64,000 nucleotides of DNA from Fuerstiella sp. Lineage in GTDB: Bacteria; Planctomycetota; Planctomycetia; Planctomycetales; Planctomycetaceae. The stretch covers positions 277,822 through 341,821 of the forward strand of contig JAKVAZ010000001.1 of the NCBI GenBank assembly GCA_022447225.1, given 5' to 3'. Below, in pieces: positions 17,294-26,865 of this stretch. A program made the position numbers and the translations under genes. Below the pieces are notes generated by a model, which had not been told where the DNA came from, searched no databases, and saw only the letters and a list, made by a program, of their open reading frames with translations. The first letter of the stretch is position 1; every line of letters starts with the position of its first letter.

Positions 17294-18742
17294 TCATGCA
17301 ACAGCTTCGTGCACAACGCGGCGTGCCTGAACGCCTGAGAGTCGCTGGTCGAGTCCTTCGTGAAAATAGGTCAGATGCTCGTGATCCATTCCAAGCAAAT
17401 GCAGGATCGTGGCGTGAAAATCTGAGACATGCACGCGGTTCTCAACCGCCGTAAAACCGACTTCGTCCGTGGCACCGATCGCCTGGCCACCCTTCACGCC
17501 GCCGCCTGCCAGCCACATTGTGAATCCGTAGTGATTGTGATCCCGTCCTGGTTTTCCGGTTCCTTCGCTGGTCGGTGTTCGCCCGAATTCACCACCCCAG
17601 ATGAACAGCGTGTCGTCCCACATGCCGCGACGTTTGATATCCGACATCAGTGCGGCGATCGGCTGATCGATCTCTTCGCTGTGCCGACCGTGGTTGTCAA
17701 TCACATCATCATGAGCATCCCACGAATCCGCTCCCCCGCCCGAGTAGAGCTGCACGAAACGAACACCGCGCTCCAGCAGGCGACGTGTCAACAGACACTG
17801 ACGTCCGAAATATTCAGTTTCTTTGCGATCAAGCCCGTAAAGTTTCTGTGTCTCAGCCGTTTCCGACGTGACATCGATTGCCTCTGCCGCTCCCTGCTGC
17901 ATTCGAAAGGCGAGTTCATAGGACGAGATTCGTGCCGCAAGTTCCGACTGAGCCCCGCGATTGTCCAGATGGCGCCGATTCAGTCGGTTCAGCAGATCGA
18001 GACCGCGTTTCTGCGATTCATCGGTGATTCCTTCAGGTGCATCCAGATTCAGTATCGGTGCACCCTGGCTTCGGAACAGGGTTCCCTGGAGTGCTGCCGG
18101 CATAAACCCGGATGTCCACGCCGCTGCTCCGCCGCGTGGACCGCCACGATGATCCGTCATGACCACGTAGCTGGGTAGATTTTCAGTCAGACGGCCGAGT
18201 CCATAGTTGACCCAGGACCCCAGGCTGGGTCGTCCCGTAAAGATGCTTCCACTGTTCATCTGCAGAATACCCGGGCTGTGTGTGGGTGTGTCAGCATGCA
18301 TCGAGCGAATCACGCAAAGATCATCCACATGTCTGGCCACATTTTTGAACAGGTTGCTGATCTCCAGACCGCTGTCACCGTGTTTTCTGAATGAAAAATG
18401 AGAAGGAGTGAGCTTGCCAATGGGGCGGCCATTCGAACCAATCTGCACACTGCGGTGATATTCTTTCCCTTCGTACTTTTTTAACGCCGGCTTGTGATCA
18501 AAGGTATCGACCTGACTGGGTCCTCCGTTTAGGAAAAAGAAGACAACCTGTTTCGCCTTTGCCGTGAAGTGCGGCATAGCGATCCGGGATTTTAACGGGC
18601 TGGTATTATCTGCCAGCAATCCTTCGGAAGTGAGCATCTCGATCATTGGAATGGCGGCGAAGCCACCACCCCACTGCCAGAGACATTCACGTCGCGTTCG
18701 GTGACAGCGCGGCTGATTCGCCAGATATCGTGAAACTGTCAT
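17294..18742 (-). CDS. DUF1501 domain-containing secreted protein
   Basis: A 482-residue protein of the planctomycete DUF1501 family. The N-terminus has a twin-arginine-like export signal (TRRECLWQWGGGFAAIPM), followed by the family opening QVVFFFLNGGPSQVDTFDHK. Further hallmarks are PTHSPGILQMNSGSIFTGRP, LYSGGGADSWDAHDDVIDNH, and FIWGGEFGRTPTSEGTGKPG followed by GRDHNHYGFTMWLAGGG. It resembles alkaline-phosphatase-superfamily proteins in these metal-site-like segments. It starts 35 bases after the PSCyt gene on the same strand, a pairing seen many times over in planctomycete genomes. The molecular function is not established. Confidence 0.93.
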   Translation of the reverse strand: MTVSRYLANQPRCHRTRRECLWQWGGGFAAIPMIEMLTSEGLLADNTSPLKSRIAMPHFTAKAKQVVFFFLNGGPSQVDTFDHKPALKKYEGKEYHRSVQIGSNGRPIGKLTPSHFSFRKHGDSGLEISNLFKNVARHVDDLCVIRSMHADTPTHSPGILQMNSGSIFTGRPSLGSWVNYGLGRLTENLPSYVVMTDHRGGPRGGAAAWTSGFMPAALQGTLFRSQGAPILNLDAPEGITDESQKRGLDLLNRLNRRHLDNRGAQSELAARISSYELAFRMQQGAAEAIDVTSETAETQKLYGLDRKETEYFGRQCLLTRRLLERGVRFVQLYSGGGADSWDAHDDVIDNHGRHSEEIDQPIAALMSDIKRRGMWDDTLFIWGGEFGRTPTSEGTGKPGRDHNHYGFTMWLAGGGVKGGQAIGATDEVGFTAVENRVHVSDFHATILHLLGMDHEHLTYFHEGLDQRLSGVQARRVVHEAVA

Positions 18743-18777
18743 CAGATGCTCTTTTCGTTCTCGCGCTGTGCTGCTGT

Positions 18778-21423
18778 TCAGTCCGTATATACGAATTCAT
18801 TCAGATTGAATATGACACGGCACATCTGTGCCAGCGACTGCGTCGCTGCTTCCTGTTTGGCCTGGCTGTCCTGAGACACATCACCGGCTGCCAGTCGGCT
18901 TTGAGTCTCCAGCTCAACAAACTCTGTGAACGCTGCAATTTCGTCGGGTGCTGGTGAACGGTTGAGAGCAAGACGGTAGGCAAGCTTGATCTGCTGCGGT
19001 AAGTCGCTGCCTGCTTCATCCTGGAGTCTCGTTGCAAAATGTGCAGACTGACGAACAGTGAATTCACCATTCAAAAGTTCCAGGGCCTGTGGAGCCACTG
19101 TGGTCACGCTGCGGCGAGCTGCACTTTGTGTCGTATCACAAAAATCCAGTGTTTCCAGAAACGGAATAACAAGGCTGCGTTTGAGGTACGCATAAACCGT
19201 TCGACGTGAGGCTTCGCGTTCATCAAACGGTTTCCAGACTCTTGTCGGATCATAGCCGCTGCGCAGAGCCGCGTCGGGGATTTTCGGATACATACACGGG
19301 CCGTACAGCTGTCGATTGAGCTGTCCGCTGACTGCCAGTATGGAGTCACGGATGGCTTCTGCTTCCAGACGCCTGCGGGGGAAATACGAAAGTAACAGAT
19401 TGTCCGGGTCCCGGTCAGCAATCGTCGGTCCGGGTTGTTTGCTCATCCGGTATGTACTGCTGGTCATGATCAACATATGAAGATTCTTCAATGACCAGTT
19501 TGCTTCGTGAACAAACCAGTCCGCCAGCCAGTCAAGCAGTTGCGGGTGAGTTGGTTTTGTCCCGCGATTGCCAAAGTCGTTTGGCGAACGGACCAGCCCT
19601 GCTCCGAAGTGAGACTGCCAGATTCTGTTAACAATCACGCGCGACGTCAGTGGGTTATCGTCATTCGTAATCCAGCGGGCCAGTGCGATTCGTCTGCGAG
19701 TGGTGAATTCATCCGGCGGCTCAAATTCCGGCTGTTCCGTATTCATCTGTCCCACCACGGCCTGTGGAACTGCAGGGGAAACCACCTCTCCTGGCTGGTC
19801 AGGACTGCCACGTTTTAACAGATGGGTCTCCGGAGGAGATGTTGACGGTTCATGAAAGAAATATGCGGCCGGATACTCGAATCTTGCCTGCAATTCACTG
19901 ATTTCCTCCAGTATGGATGCCACCTCATCCACGGCTTCCTCAGTCAAATATTTGCTGGTCAGCTCGCGATCGATGAACGCATCATCAACTTCCTGTTCGA
20001 TCTGATCGGCGAGTCCTGTCAGTAATTTGCGGTGAGCATCGGTACGCTCCCCCTCGGGGACACTCAGCGCAGCAATCGCATCGGCCGGCAGCTTTGTTTT
20101 ATCGGTCTGGATGATTCCGGTTAGCAACGGCAACCGCAGTTCACGAACGTGTTCCCGCAATTCTGCAACATGCTGATCAGCCGCGTTTTTTTCCTTCAGT
20201 CTGCTCCAGGGAACGGCTGGTCGAGTCAGTTCAGTCCGGCGATTCTTTTCACGTGCCAGTGGATCGAAAATCGCAACCATGCTGTAATAGTCACGGCTGG
20301 AAAGTGGATCAAATTTGTGGTCATGGCAGCGGGCACAGCCCAGTGTCAGGCCCAGAAAAGCCTGCGAAGTGGTTCTGACCAGGTCATCCAGTTCGTTGAA
20401 CCGTTCGGCGACGACTTCGCTGGGCTGGACAGACGCCCCCCGCTCAGCATCCCACGGTCCGACTCGAAGGAATCCGGTGGCAATGATGGTTTCCGGGGAC
20501 GCATCGGACAGTTCATCGCCAGCAAGCTGTTCCAGCACGAAGCGGTTATACGGCTTATCGTCATTGAATGCACGAATCACATAGTCTCGATACTTCCAGG
20601 CAAGCGGCTTATCGCCATCCACTTCATATCCGTTGCTGTCCGCATAGCGAGCCACGTCGAGCCAGTGTCGTCCCCACCGTTCACCGTAGTGTTCGCTGTC
20701 CAGCAACGAGTTCAACAGTGCCAGATAGGCTGCTTCGCTGTCGATTTCATTTTCCGTCTGAAACCGGGCAAGCTGTTCCAGTGTCAGGGGAAGACCGGTC
20801 AGATCGAATGCGACTCGACGGGCAAGTGAAGCAGCGTCCGCAGCCTGAGCCGGCTCAACATTCGCACTCTCCATTCGGGCCAGCACAAACGCGTCGACCG
20901 GGTTGCTCAGCCACGCCGAATTTTTGACAGTCGGAATTGCGGGACGGTTAACCGGCCGGAAAGACCAGATTTCCTGACTGATGCTTTCCACGGGATCGGC
21001 TTCTTCCGGCCAGACGGCACCTGCGTCAATCCAGTTGCGAATCAACTCCACTTCACTGTCGCTGAGTCGCGGTCCTTCATCCGGTGGTGGCATGACACGA
21101 CCTTCAGAGTCCCCTGTCGACACCATCTGCAGCAGCAGGCTGTCCACAGCCTTTCCCGGCAGAATAGCACTGCTGCTTTCTCCATCGCTTAGTGCATGAC
21201 GTTTTTGATCCAGCCGCAGTCCGCCTTCCTGCACATCCCGGCCATGGCACTGGTAACAGTACTTTCGAAACAAAGGCTGAATGTGCCGGACAAAACTGAC
21301 CTCGATTGAATTCGATTGAGGTTCGGTCGTCTGACCAAACAACGGACCGGTCCACAGGCCAGTGATCACCAGGACAGCATATGTCAAGTTGAGTCGAACC
21401 GGGAGCATAATTTTACCTGTCAA
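18778..21423 (-). CDS. PSCyt1-DUF1549-DUF1553 cytochrome domain protein
   Basis: An 881-residue exported protein with a signal peptide (NLTYAVLVITGLWTGPLFG). The PSCyt1 domain has a heme-binding motif (KYCYQCHGRDVQEGGLRLDQ near residue 54) and MPPPDEGPRLSDSEVELIRN. A DUF1549 domain follows (PVDAFVLARMESANV, HWLDVARYADSNGYE, GCARCHDHKFDPLSSRDYY with a second Cys-x-x-Cys-His), and then a C-terminal DUF1553 domain (DNPLTSRVIVNRIWQSHFGA, LLNGEFTVRQSAHFA). These proteins always accompany DUF1501 proteins, here encoded just downstream. They are thought to act at the cell surface, perhaps in use of complex polysaccharides, but no reaction is proven. An alternative ATG lies at 21408. Confidence 0.93.
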   Translation of the reverse strand: MTGKIMLPVRLNLTYAVLVITGLWTGPLFGQTTEPQSNSIEVSFVRHIQPLFRKYCYQCHGRDVQEGGLRLDQKRHALSDGESSSAILPGKAVDSLLLQMVSTGDSEGRVMPPPDEGPRLSDSEVELIRNWIDAGAVWPEEADPVESISQEIWSFRPVNRPAIPTVKNSAWLSNPVDAFVLARMESANVEPAQAADAASLARRVAFDLTGLPLTLEQLARFQTENEIDSEAAYLALLNSLLDSEHYGERWGRHWLDVARYADSNGYEVDGDKPLAWKYRDYVIRAFNDDKPYNRFVLEQLAGDELSDASPETIIATGFLRVGPWDAERGASVQPSEVVAERFNELDDLVRTTSQAFLGLTLGCARCHDHKFDPLSSRDYYSMVAIFDPLAREKNRRTELTRPAVPWSRLKEKNAADQHVAELREHVRELRLPLLTGIIQTDKTKLPADAIAALSVPEGERTDAHRKLLTGLADQIEQEVDDAFIDRELTSKYLTEEAVDEVASILEEISELQARFEYPAAYFFHEPSTSPPETHLLKRGSPDQPGEVVSPAVPQAVVGQMNTEQPEFEPPDEFTTRRRIALARWITNDDNPLTSRVIVNRIWQSHFGAGLVRSPNDFGNRGTKPTHPQLLDWLADWFVHEANWSLKNLHMLIMTSSTYRMSKQPGPTIADRDPDNLLLSYFPRRRLEAEAIRDSILAVSGQLNRQLYGPCMYPKIPDAALRSGYDPTRVWKPFDEREASRRTVYAYLKRSLVIPFLETLDFCDTTQSAARRSVTTVAPQALELLNGEFTVRQSAHFATRLQDEAGSDLPQQIKLAYRLALNRSPAPDEIAAFTEFVELETQSRLAAGDVSQDSQAKQEAATQSLAQMCRVIFNLNEFVYTD

Positions 21424-22035
21424 GTGTATCGACCACCCATCATACCCAAATCAGGCAGCAAACTCACGTGTCGGGCCGCCGCAGAGCCGCTGAATCAACG
21501 ACATCAGGCGTGGACTGTTGATGACACGAAATTTTGTTGCAGTCGATTAAGCATACTGCAGTGCGCACGGGCAGGCCAATGCCCTCTCACCCGCACTCAC
21601 ATGCGCTGTGAACGATTGTACGGGCGGTCCATCAGATCCCTCCAGACAATTCGCTAAGCGGCCACCGAAGCCATCCGGCCTGGTCCTGCAGCTGACTCCG
21701 GGTTTCGCGGCAACGATGTTGCGGTAACCAGCCAGCTCTCCTGATCAACGCGACGCTGGAGGTGCACGGCGATGCTGTATTACCCTGCTGTTGCGCTGTT
21801 GGCAACGTGGACATTACTCCGACGACAACGGCTGTGCCCTGTTATGTTCGCGGTCACAAAGGTCGGGGTTTTATGATGGCGGTCGATCGCGAATCCTGTC
21901 GGCAGCAGAGTCGTTTCGGCGTTCCGGGTGTACAGCAGTTTCGAAAGTTCCCGTGCCGGTGATTGATAAGAAATCGGTAAGGCGGGTATCAGCACAGCAT
22001 AAGACAGAAGTCTCAGCAACTGCAGGCGGGAACAT
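21424..22035. other. Intergenic region without a recognised gene
   Basis: About 610 bases between two minus-strand genes. It should hold the terminator of the vWA cassette and the promoter of the PSCyt/DUF1501 pair. Several overlapping short frames exist on both strands, none with a family signature or good ribosome binding site. No clear hairpin with T-run was found. Confidence 0.4.
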
Positions 22036-24708
22036 TTACACTCGTGAAAACGGCCAGTGCAAACTAAAGTCGATTCGCCGCAGTGCTACATCCAGTACCA
22101 ACAGTCCCATGGCCGTTGTCAGCAGCCATGGCCACAAAGCCGTTGGTCGTGTAACACGGCGACTATCACCGACGAACGCAGCTTCAGTCGATGGATTGTA
22201 TGTACCTCCGGAATGTCGGGCGATGTTCTTTAACAGTGATTCATTGGTGGGGCGAATGCGAAGTTCGTCACTGTATCCCACGGTAAGTCCTCTCGATTGC
22301 CGATATACGACCTGATCATGTTTCTTCACCGCCATTTCCATGTGATACGCACCTGACGGTCCGGTTGGGAATGTTGTGGCATACCGTCCCGGGGCGTCCT
22401 GTGGCAGCACCAAACGACTCCTGTGCAGCAGTGGATCGATGATCGTGAGTTCAACCTGGGCGTCATTCACGAAACGGCCGATGTCGTCCGTCGCGTCCAG
22501 TGTCAAACGGACATCCCGACCTCGGCGCTCAATTTCCACTGCGATCCCGCGATCATCACCTTTGCGCATTACCTGGCGAACGACCTGCGTCCAAAATTTG
22601 GAAAATCCAGGCCATGTGACCCATTCGGCGGCCCAGCGGTTCTTGGCGTCAGATGTAAACGCAGCCGACATGCCAAGACCATAACGCCACCACGACAGAA
22701 GCGGGTCACGGGTTTCTGTTGCCAAAATCACTTCACTTGTGGGTTTAGGGCGAGTGACTACATAGCCGAGCAAAAATGGAGCAGCGTCCATGTCGAGATC
22801 CTTCAATGCATGTGTCGCTCTAATCACCAGGGGCAGAAACGGCTGTTCGTCAATAGCCGATTTTCCGGCTGTAACCGTTTCTTTTGCGAAAATCTGAGGG
22901 ACCTGTTCGGGATCTGCAGTGAAATAGTACCGCCCTTTTCCGATTCGGGCGATTGCTTCCAGCAGCTGCGTATCCGCACCGTCACCAACAGCGACCGTTG
23001 AAAGAGTGATCCTGGCAGAAACCATCGTCTGCGCAATTCCTTCAAAATCACCGGGAGATGAAACACCATCTGTCAGCAGAATGACGTGCTTAAGTTTGGC
23101 GGAAGTTGACTGGAGCATTTCATACGCCGTCTCCATGGCCGGATGCATGGAGGTTCCGCCACCCGCATTGATCCGTGCAATGTTGCGGTCAATGGTGCTT
23201 TTCGCGGACGCGGACTGCATTTTGCTGATGACAAACGTTTCGCCATCGAATGCCAGTACTGCCACCTGGTCGCGAAGACCCAGGAGTTCCACAGCACTGC
23301 GTGCCGCTGACTTTGCCATTTCGATTTTCTCACCGCTCATCGATCCTGATTTGTCGATCGACAGCACCATTGCCAGCGACGGTTTCTCTTTTTCTTTCTC
23401 GAAATCGCTGCGTACAGGAAGGATCTCTTCGATGGTACTCTTGTAGTATCCGCCCAGTCCAAACGACTGTTCGCCTCCGAGCATGATAAAACCACCGCCG
23501 AGTTCCTGAACAAATGTGCGGACGATCTGCATTTGTTTTTGAGTCAGTGATGTTGCCGGTACATTTGACAGGATTAGTAATTCGTAATTTTGAAGATCGG
23601 ACAATGAATCCGGCATTCCCTGTGGCGGCCGGACATCGGTCCGAATGCCTTCATCTTCCAGTCCGTAAGCGAGCTCACGAATGAGATTTGGATCGCTTTC
23701 GATGATCAGTATGCGGGGGTTTCCGGCAGCGTATACGAGGCCGAAATCACTGTTGTTGTCCAGTAGTGTGTCCTGTCCAAGTTCCGAAATCCGCACTGTG
23801 AAGTCGGCCAGCCGCTCCCGGTCCACTGACTGCCGGAACCGGAAAGAATTTTCACCCGCTTTAATGGATCTTCGTTCACTCACAACTTTGTGGTCGGCCT
23901 GGTAGACCTCAATCAGGCCTTCATCGTCGTGATTGGAATGAATGATTACCTCCACAAAAAACGGTTCGCCCTGTCGAACTTCGGCCGGAACACGGACTTC
24001 AGACACCAGGACTTCCTGTTCACGGCGTGTCGGCAGCGGATAGACGTCAATTGGAATACCGCATTGAATTGACGCGGACACAGCATCGCCAAGAGTCTGG
24101 TTGCCTTCGCTGAGCAAGACGAGTTTGGGTACGTATCCAGGCGGTATGTGTGCGGCCGCGGCTTCTATCGCGGCAGCAATGTTGGTGCCGGCGTTCGGCG
24201 ATACCTGCTTTGGGGGAACCGCCAAAGCCTTCACGGCAGGCCGAGCGGAATCGTCCTTCTGAATTCTGTGATCATGACTGTCTGCAACGGGTGCCCCGCT
24301 GTTTTTTGAACGGGTCAATGCCGTCGAAGGAACGGCTGATGTGACCTGCGGTCGAAACTCCCTGACGACGTCCGGGATTTCTGTGAACTCCAGAAATCCG
24401 ACTCGATGACTTCCCTGATGCTGCAGCGCTTCGTCAAGTTTTGTCTCGACTGTGGACGCAGCTTCTTTACCTATGCTGAGACTGCGATCAATTATGAACA
24501 GAACATATTGGCGCTGAGTTTCGAGCAGCAATGTGAGTCCGGCGAGAGAAAGGACAATCAGCAGGACGATGAGGCTGCGAACCACCGTCGATACGATACG
24601 CTGTTTCTTCGGAAAGCTGCTGAGACCGTGGACAAAGATGGCCACCAGTATCGGCAGACAAACTACCAGAAGCGCGAGTGCCCAGGGTCGTATGAGTTCA
24701 AGGCTCAA
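22036..24708 (-). CDS. Membrane vWA protein with glutamine-amidotransferase-like domain
   Basis: An 890-residue protein. Two N-terminal membrane spans (about residues 8-28 and 40-62) precede a first degenerate vWA-like region (YVLFIIDRSLSIGKEAASTV). A GATase1-like fold follows near residues 330-430 (RILIIESDPNLIRELAYGLE, FVQELGGGFIMLGGEQSFGL). Then comes a vWA domain with a complete MIDAS motif (MVLSIDKSGSMSGEKIEMAK near residue 450; GGGTSMHPAMETAYEML; HVILLTDGVSS), and a C-terminal membrane span near residue 870. It overlaps the upstream BatA-like gene by four bases (ATGA), showing translational coupling. It is the last gene of the MoxR-DUF58-BatA-vWA cassette; ATPase-driven remodelling of a periplasmic or membrane target is known for the family only in outline. 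Confidence 0.9.
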   Translation of the reverse strand: MSLELIRPWALALLVVCLPILVAIFVHGLSSFPKKQRIVSTVVRSLIVLLIVLSLAGLTLLLETQRQYVLFIIDRSLSIGKEAASTVETKLDEALQHQGSHRVGFLEFTEIPDVVREFRPQVTSAVPSTALTRSKNSGAPVADSHDHRIQKDDSARPAVKALAVPPKQVSPNAGTNIAAAIEAAAAHIPPGYVPKLVLLSEGNQTLGDAVSASIQCGIPIDVYPLPTRREQEVLVSEVRVPAEVRQGEPFFVEVIIHSNHDDEGLIEVYQADHKVVSERRSIKAGENSFRFRQSVDRERLADFTVRISELGQDTLLDNNSDFGLVYAAGNPRILIIESDPNLIRELAYGLEDEGIRTDVRPPQGMPDSLSDLQNYELLILSNVPATSLTQKQMQIVRTFVQELGGGFIMLGGEQSFGLGGYYKSTIEEILPVRSDFEKEKEKPSLAMVLSIDKSGSMSGEKIEMAKSAARSAVELLGLRDQVAVLAFDGETFVISKMQSASAKSTIDRNIARINAGGGTSMHPAMETAYEMLQSTSAKLKHVILLTDGVSSPGDFEGIAQTMVSARITLSTVAVGDGADTQLLEAIARIGKGRYYFTADPEQVPQIFAKETVTAGKSAIDEQPFLPLVIRATHALKDLDMDAAPFLLGYVVTRPKPTSEVILATETRDPLLSWWRYGLGMSAAFTSDAKNRWAAEWVTWPGFSKFWTQVVRQVMRKGDDRGIAVEIERRGRDVRLTLDATDDIGRFVNDAQVELTIIDPLLHRSRLVLPQDAPGRYATTFPTGPSGAYHMEMAVKKHDQVVYRQSRGLTVGYSDELRIRPTNESLLKNIARHSGGTYNPSTEAAFVGDSRRVTRPTALWPWLLTTAMGLLVLDVALRRIDFSLHWPFSRV

Positions 24709-26747
24709 TCGGTGAACCTCCGATTATACAGGAACCATTCCGTCAGCGCCAGCGCACCAGCCAGTGCCGCCAGATAGAACCACACAGGTCGTGTCAGCCC
24801 GCCGACAGCGATTGTCCCGTTGTGATTGACAGCCTTCAAATGTTCAGCCGGTCGCAGGTCGGATTCGCGCGCATTCGACAGATTGACTGCAACGGTTTTC
24901 AGCAGTATATCTTTGGCCCGAGGACTGTTCCCTGCTGCACCGGCTGTGTTGGTCGGTGGCGCCACTATTCTGTACAGTCCGGCTTTATTCAGGGGGCCAA
25001 TGACGGTTTCGAGATTCGAGGACTCTGTGTCGGCCCTGCGTGCCGGTGTCGCGGCGATCGCTGTTCGATCTCCGTCCGGATCAATCAGTTCCAGTTGACG
25101 TTTCGGATGTCCGGCCGGTTCACCAGTTGTGGCCTTCTGTATTGAGACGCGTGTCACGTCACCGGTGGCCGGTGTCTGAGTCAACTCACCGCTGGTTCCG
25201 GTGAACCAGCTCAAAGCATTACTAACCATGATCGGAAACGCTGTACGAAATGCCAGATCACTTTGTTCCAGATTTGTGGTCAGCAGCAGACAACGACCAC
25301 TGTCTCGATGCAATTCCACATAGACCGGGTCACCCAAGTCAGTACCTGCCAGCAGATGGCTCGAGCCCACAGCCGTAACTTTGCGTGCCTGAGGCATCAG
25401 TACGTTGTCCAGACGCACATGTCTCATCAGTGCAGAGGCTGTGTCCTGTCTGGTAATAATTGGATCGGTCAGTGATTCTCCCAGTGTCCACAGATCTGTG
25501 CTTTGTACAGGGTCAATGACAAGCACATCACCCGAAGGGACATTCGACGGAGTCAGTTGATGCAGTACGAGGAGTGTGTTCTGAGGCCACTCGGCGGGGA
25601 GTTTCTTAGCGACTTCGATCTCCACCAGCGGGCTGGCTTCGAAGACTTTCTGCAGAAACAGGTTTCCCGGAGATACAATCAGCACCTTCTGTACCTTACG
25701 GTTAGGAAGAAGTGCCCGGGCTCTGTCATCGATTGATATACCGTTGAGCGATCGTGTCGGCATCGTCGGTTTACCTTGCATTGATCGGCCGGATTTTCTG
25801 ATTTCTGTCAGTCGGCCGGACAACAGGCCGCCTTCCAGCGATGTTTTTTGGATTGACCGTGTCCAAAGTTCGTTCGGTTTCAGATTTAGGGGCAGAATGT
25901 CGACCGGTAATCCATCCAGTTCCAGTTCCAGTCGACACTCGATTGCGACATCTGATGAATTTCGGACCTGTGACAGAATTTCGTAACCAAGCGGATCACT
26001 GATACTCCGGCGAACCTGAAACTGTGTAATGCCGATGTTCGAAGCATCCGTTGCGAAAAGATGGAATTGAATCTCCGGTTTGCTGTGAACAGCAGTCCGT
26101 CGGAACCTGTGCGAATCTTCTTCGGTGTTCTTCGTGTCGAACACCTCTGTTTCAGGGGCTGCAGTACATCCGTCGGTCAGCACAATAATCCGGCCGCGCG
26201 GATGTTCACCAGTGAGCTGAATCGCCAAATCAACGGCAGGTTTCAGTTCTGTGGGGCCGGTCAGTGGAACCAGCCGGTCAAGCGCCCGGTGCAGCGTCGG
26301 CAGATGACGGCACATACCGACCAGAACTTCCGGTCTGACTCCTGCTGTTACGATGGCCATTTCATCGTACGCACGGAGTCCGTTCACTCTGTTGCGGGCA
26401 TCGCTGAGAGCAGCTGCAAACCGGGTCGGTTTGACGTCAGCAGCGTGCATACTGGCCGATCGATCGATGACCAAAACCTGGCGTCGTGGTTCCGTCTGTT
26501 GCCAGGGCAGATCGGGGTCTGCCACTGCCAGGGCCAGCAGCAGCAGCAGCAGCAGCTGTAGCAGCAGTGACAGCAGATGTCGGAAAGACTGCCACAGGGA
26601 CCGCGGCGGCTTTTCTTCGTAAATCTGTTTCCAGAACAGGTTGGTGGACACAGGGATACGGCGCAACCGTACCTTAAGGAAGTACAGTGCAATGATCGGC
26701 ACCGCAAATACCAGCCAAAACAAAGCTGCTGAAACACCAGTTGACAA
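24705..26747 (-). CDS. BatA/vWA domain membrane protein
   Basis: A 680-residue protein. The BatA-type N-terminus has a membrane span at residues 8-24 (AALFWLVFAVPIIALYFLKV), the PVSTNLFWKQ motif, and a second, very Leu-rich span at about 56-75. A vWA domain follows with MIDAS residues (VLVIDRSASMHAADVKPTR) and ends IIVLTDGCTAAPETE. A long periplasmic beta-rich region and a C-terminal span (PVWFYLAALAGALALTEWFL) complete it. It lies between the DUF58 gene (118 bases upstream) and the vWA/amidotransferase gene (4-base overlap). It belongs to the MoxR-associated cassette. Confidence 0.9.
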   Translation of the reverse strand: MSTGVSAALFWLVFAVPIIALYFLKVRLRRIPVSTNLFWKQIYEEKPPRSLWQSFRHLLSLLLQLLLLLLLALAVADPDLPWQQTEPRRQVLVIDRSASMHAADVKPTRFAAALSDARNRVNGLRAYDEMAIVTAGVRPEVLVGMCRHLPTLHRALDRLVPLTGPTELKPAVDLAIQLTGEHPRGRIIVLTDGCTAAPETEVFDTKNTEEDSHRFRRTAVHSKPEIQFHLFATDASNIGITQFQVRRSISDPLGYEILSQVRNSSDVAIECRLELELDGLPVDILPLNLKPNELWTRSIQKTSLEGGLLSGRLTEIRKSGRSMQGKPTMPTRSLNGISIDDRARALLPNRKVQKVLIVSPGNLFLQKVFEASPLVEIEVAKKLPAEWPQNTLLVLHQLTPSNVPSGDVLVIDPVQSTDLWTLGESLTDPIITRQDTASALMRHVRLDNVLMPQARKVTAVGSSHLLAGTDLGDPVYVELHRDSGRCLLLTTNLEQSDLAFRTAFPIMVSNALSWFTGTSGELTQTPATGDVTRVSIQKATTGEPAGHPKRQLELIDPDGDRTAIAATPARRADTESSNLETVIGPLNKAGLYRIVAPPTNTAGAAGNSPRAKDILLKTVAVNLSNARESDLRPAEHLKAVNHNGTIAVGGLTRPVWFYLAALAGALALTEWFLYNRRFTD
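26535..26555. repeat. (CAG)7 trinucleotide run inside the BatA-like gene
   Basis: Seven perfect CAG units followed by further CAG-rich sequence. Read on the minus strand they are CTG (Leu) codons that encode the Leu-rich second membrane helix of the BatA-like protein. Copy-number change by slippage would stay in frame and alter the helix length. Confidence 0.85.
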
Positions 26748-26804
26748 GGTGGTGAGACTTCTTTCTTCAGTAAATGTATTCAGATTGCATCAGATGTTAG
26801 GGAG

Positions 26805-26833
26805 CACCCGGCGAGGCGTTGCCTCACCGGGTG
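26805..26833. other. Strong hairpin between the DUF58 and BatA genes
   Basis: The sequence CACCCGG-C-GAGGC, loop GTT, GCCTC-A-CCGGGTG forms a 12-bp stem with one internal mismatch. It sits in the 118-base spacer inside the minus-strand cassette. There is no T-run on either strand, so it is not a classical terminator. It may stabilise or process the mRNA between upstream and downstream genes. Confidence 0.6.
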
Positions 26834-26865
26834 TATCAGTACGCGGTGTCTGAAAATCAGTTGCG

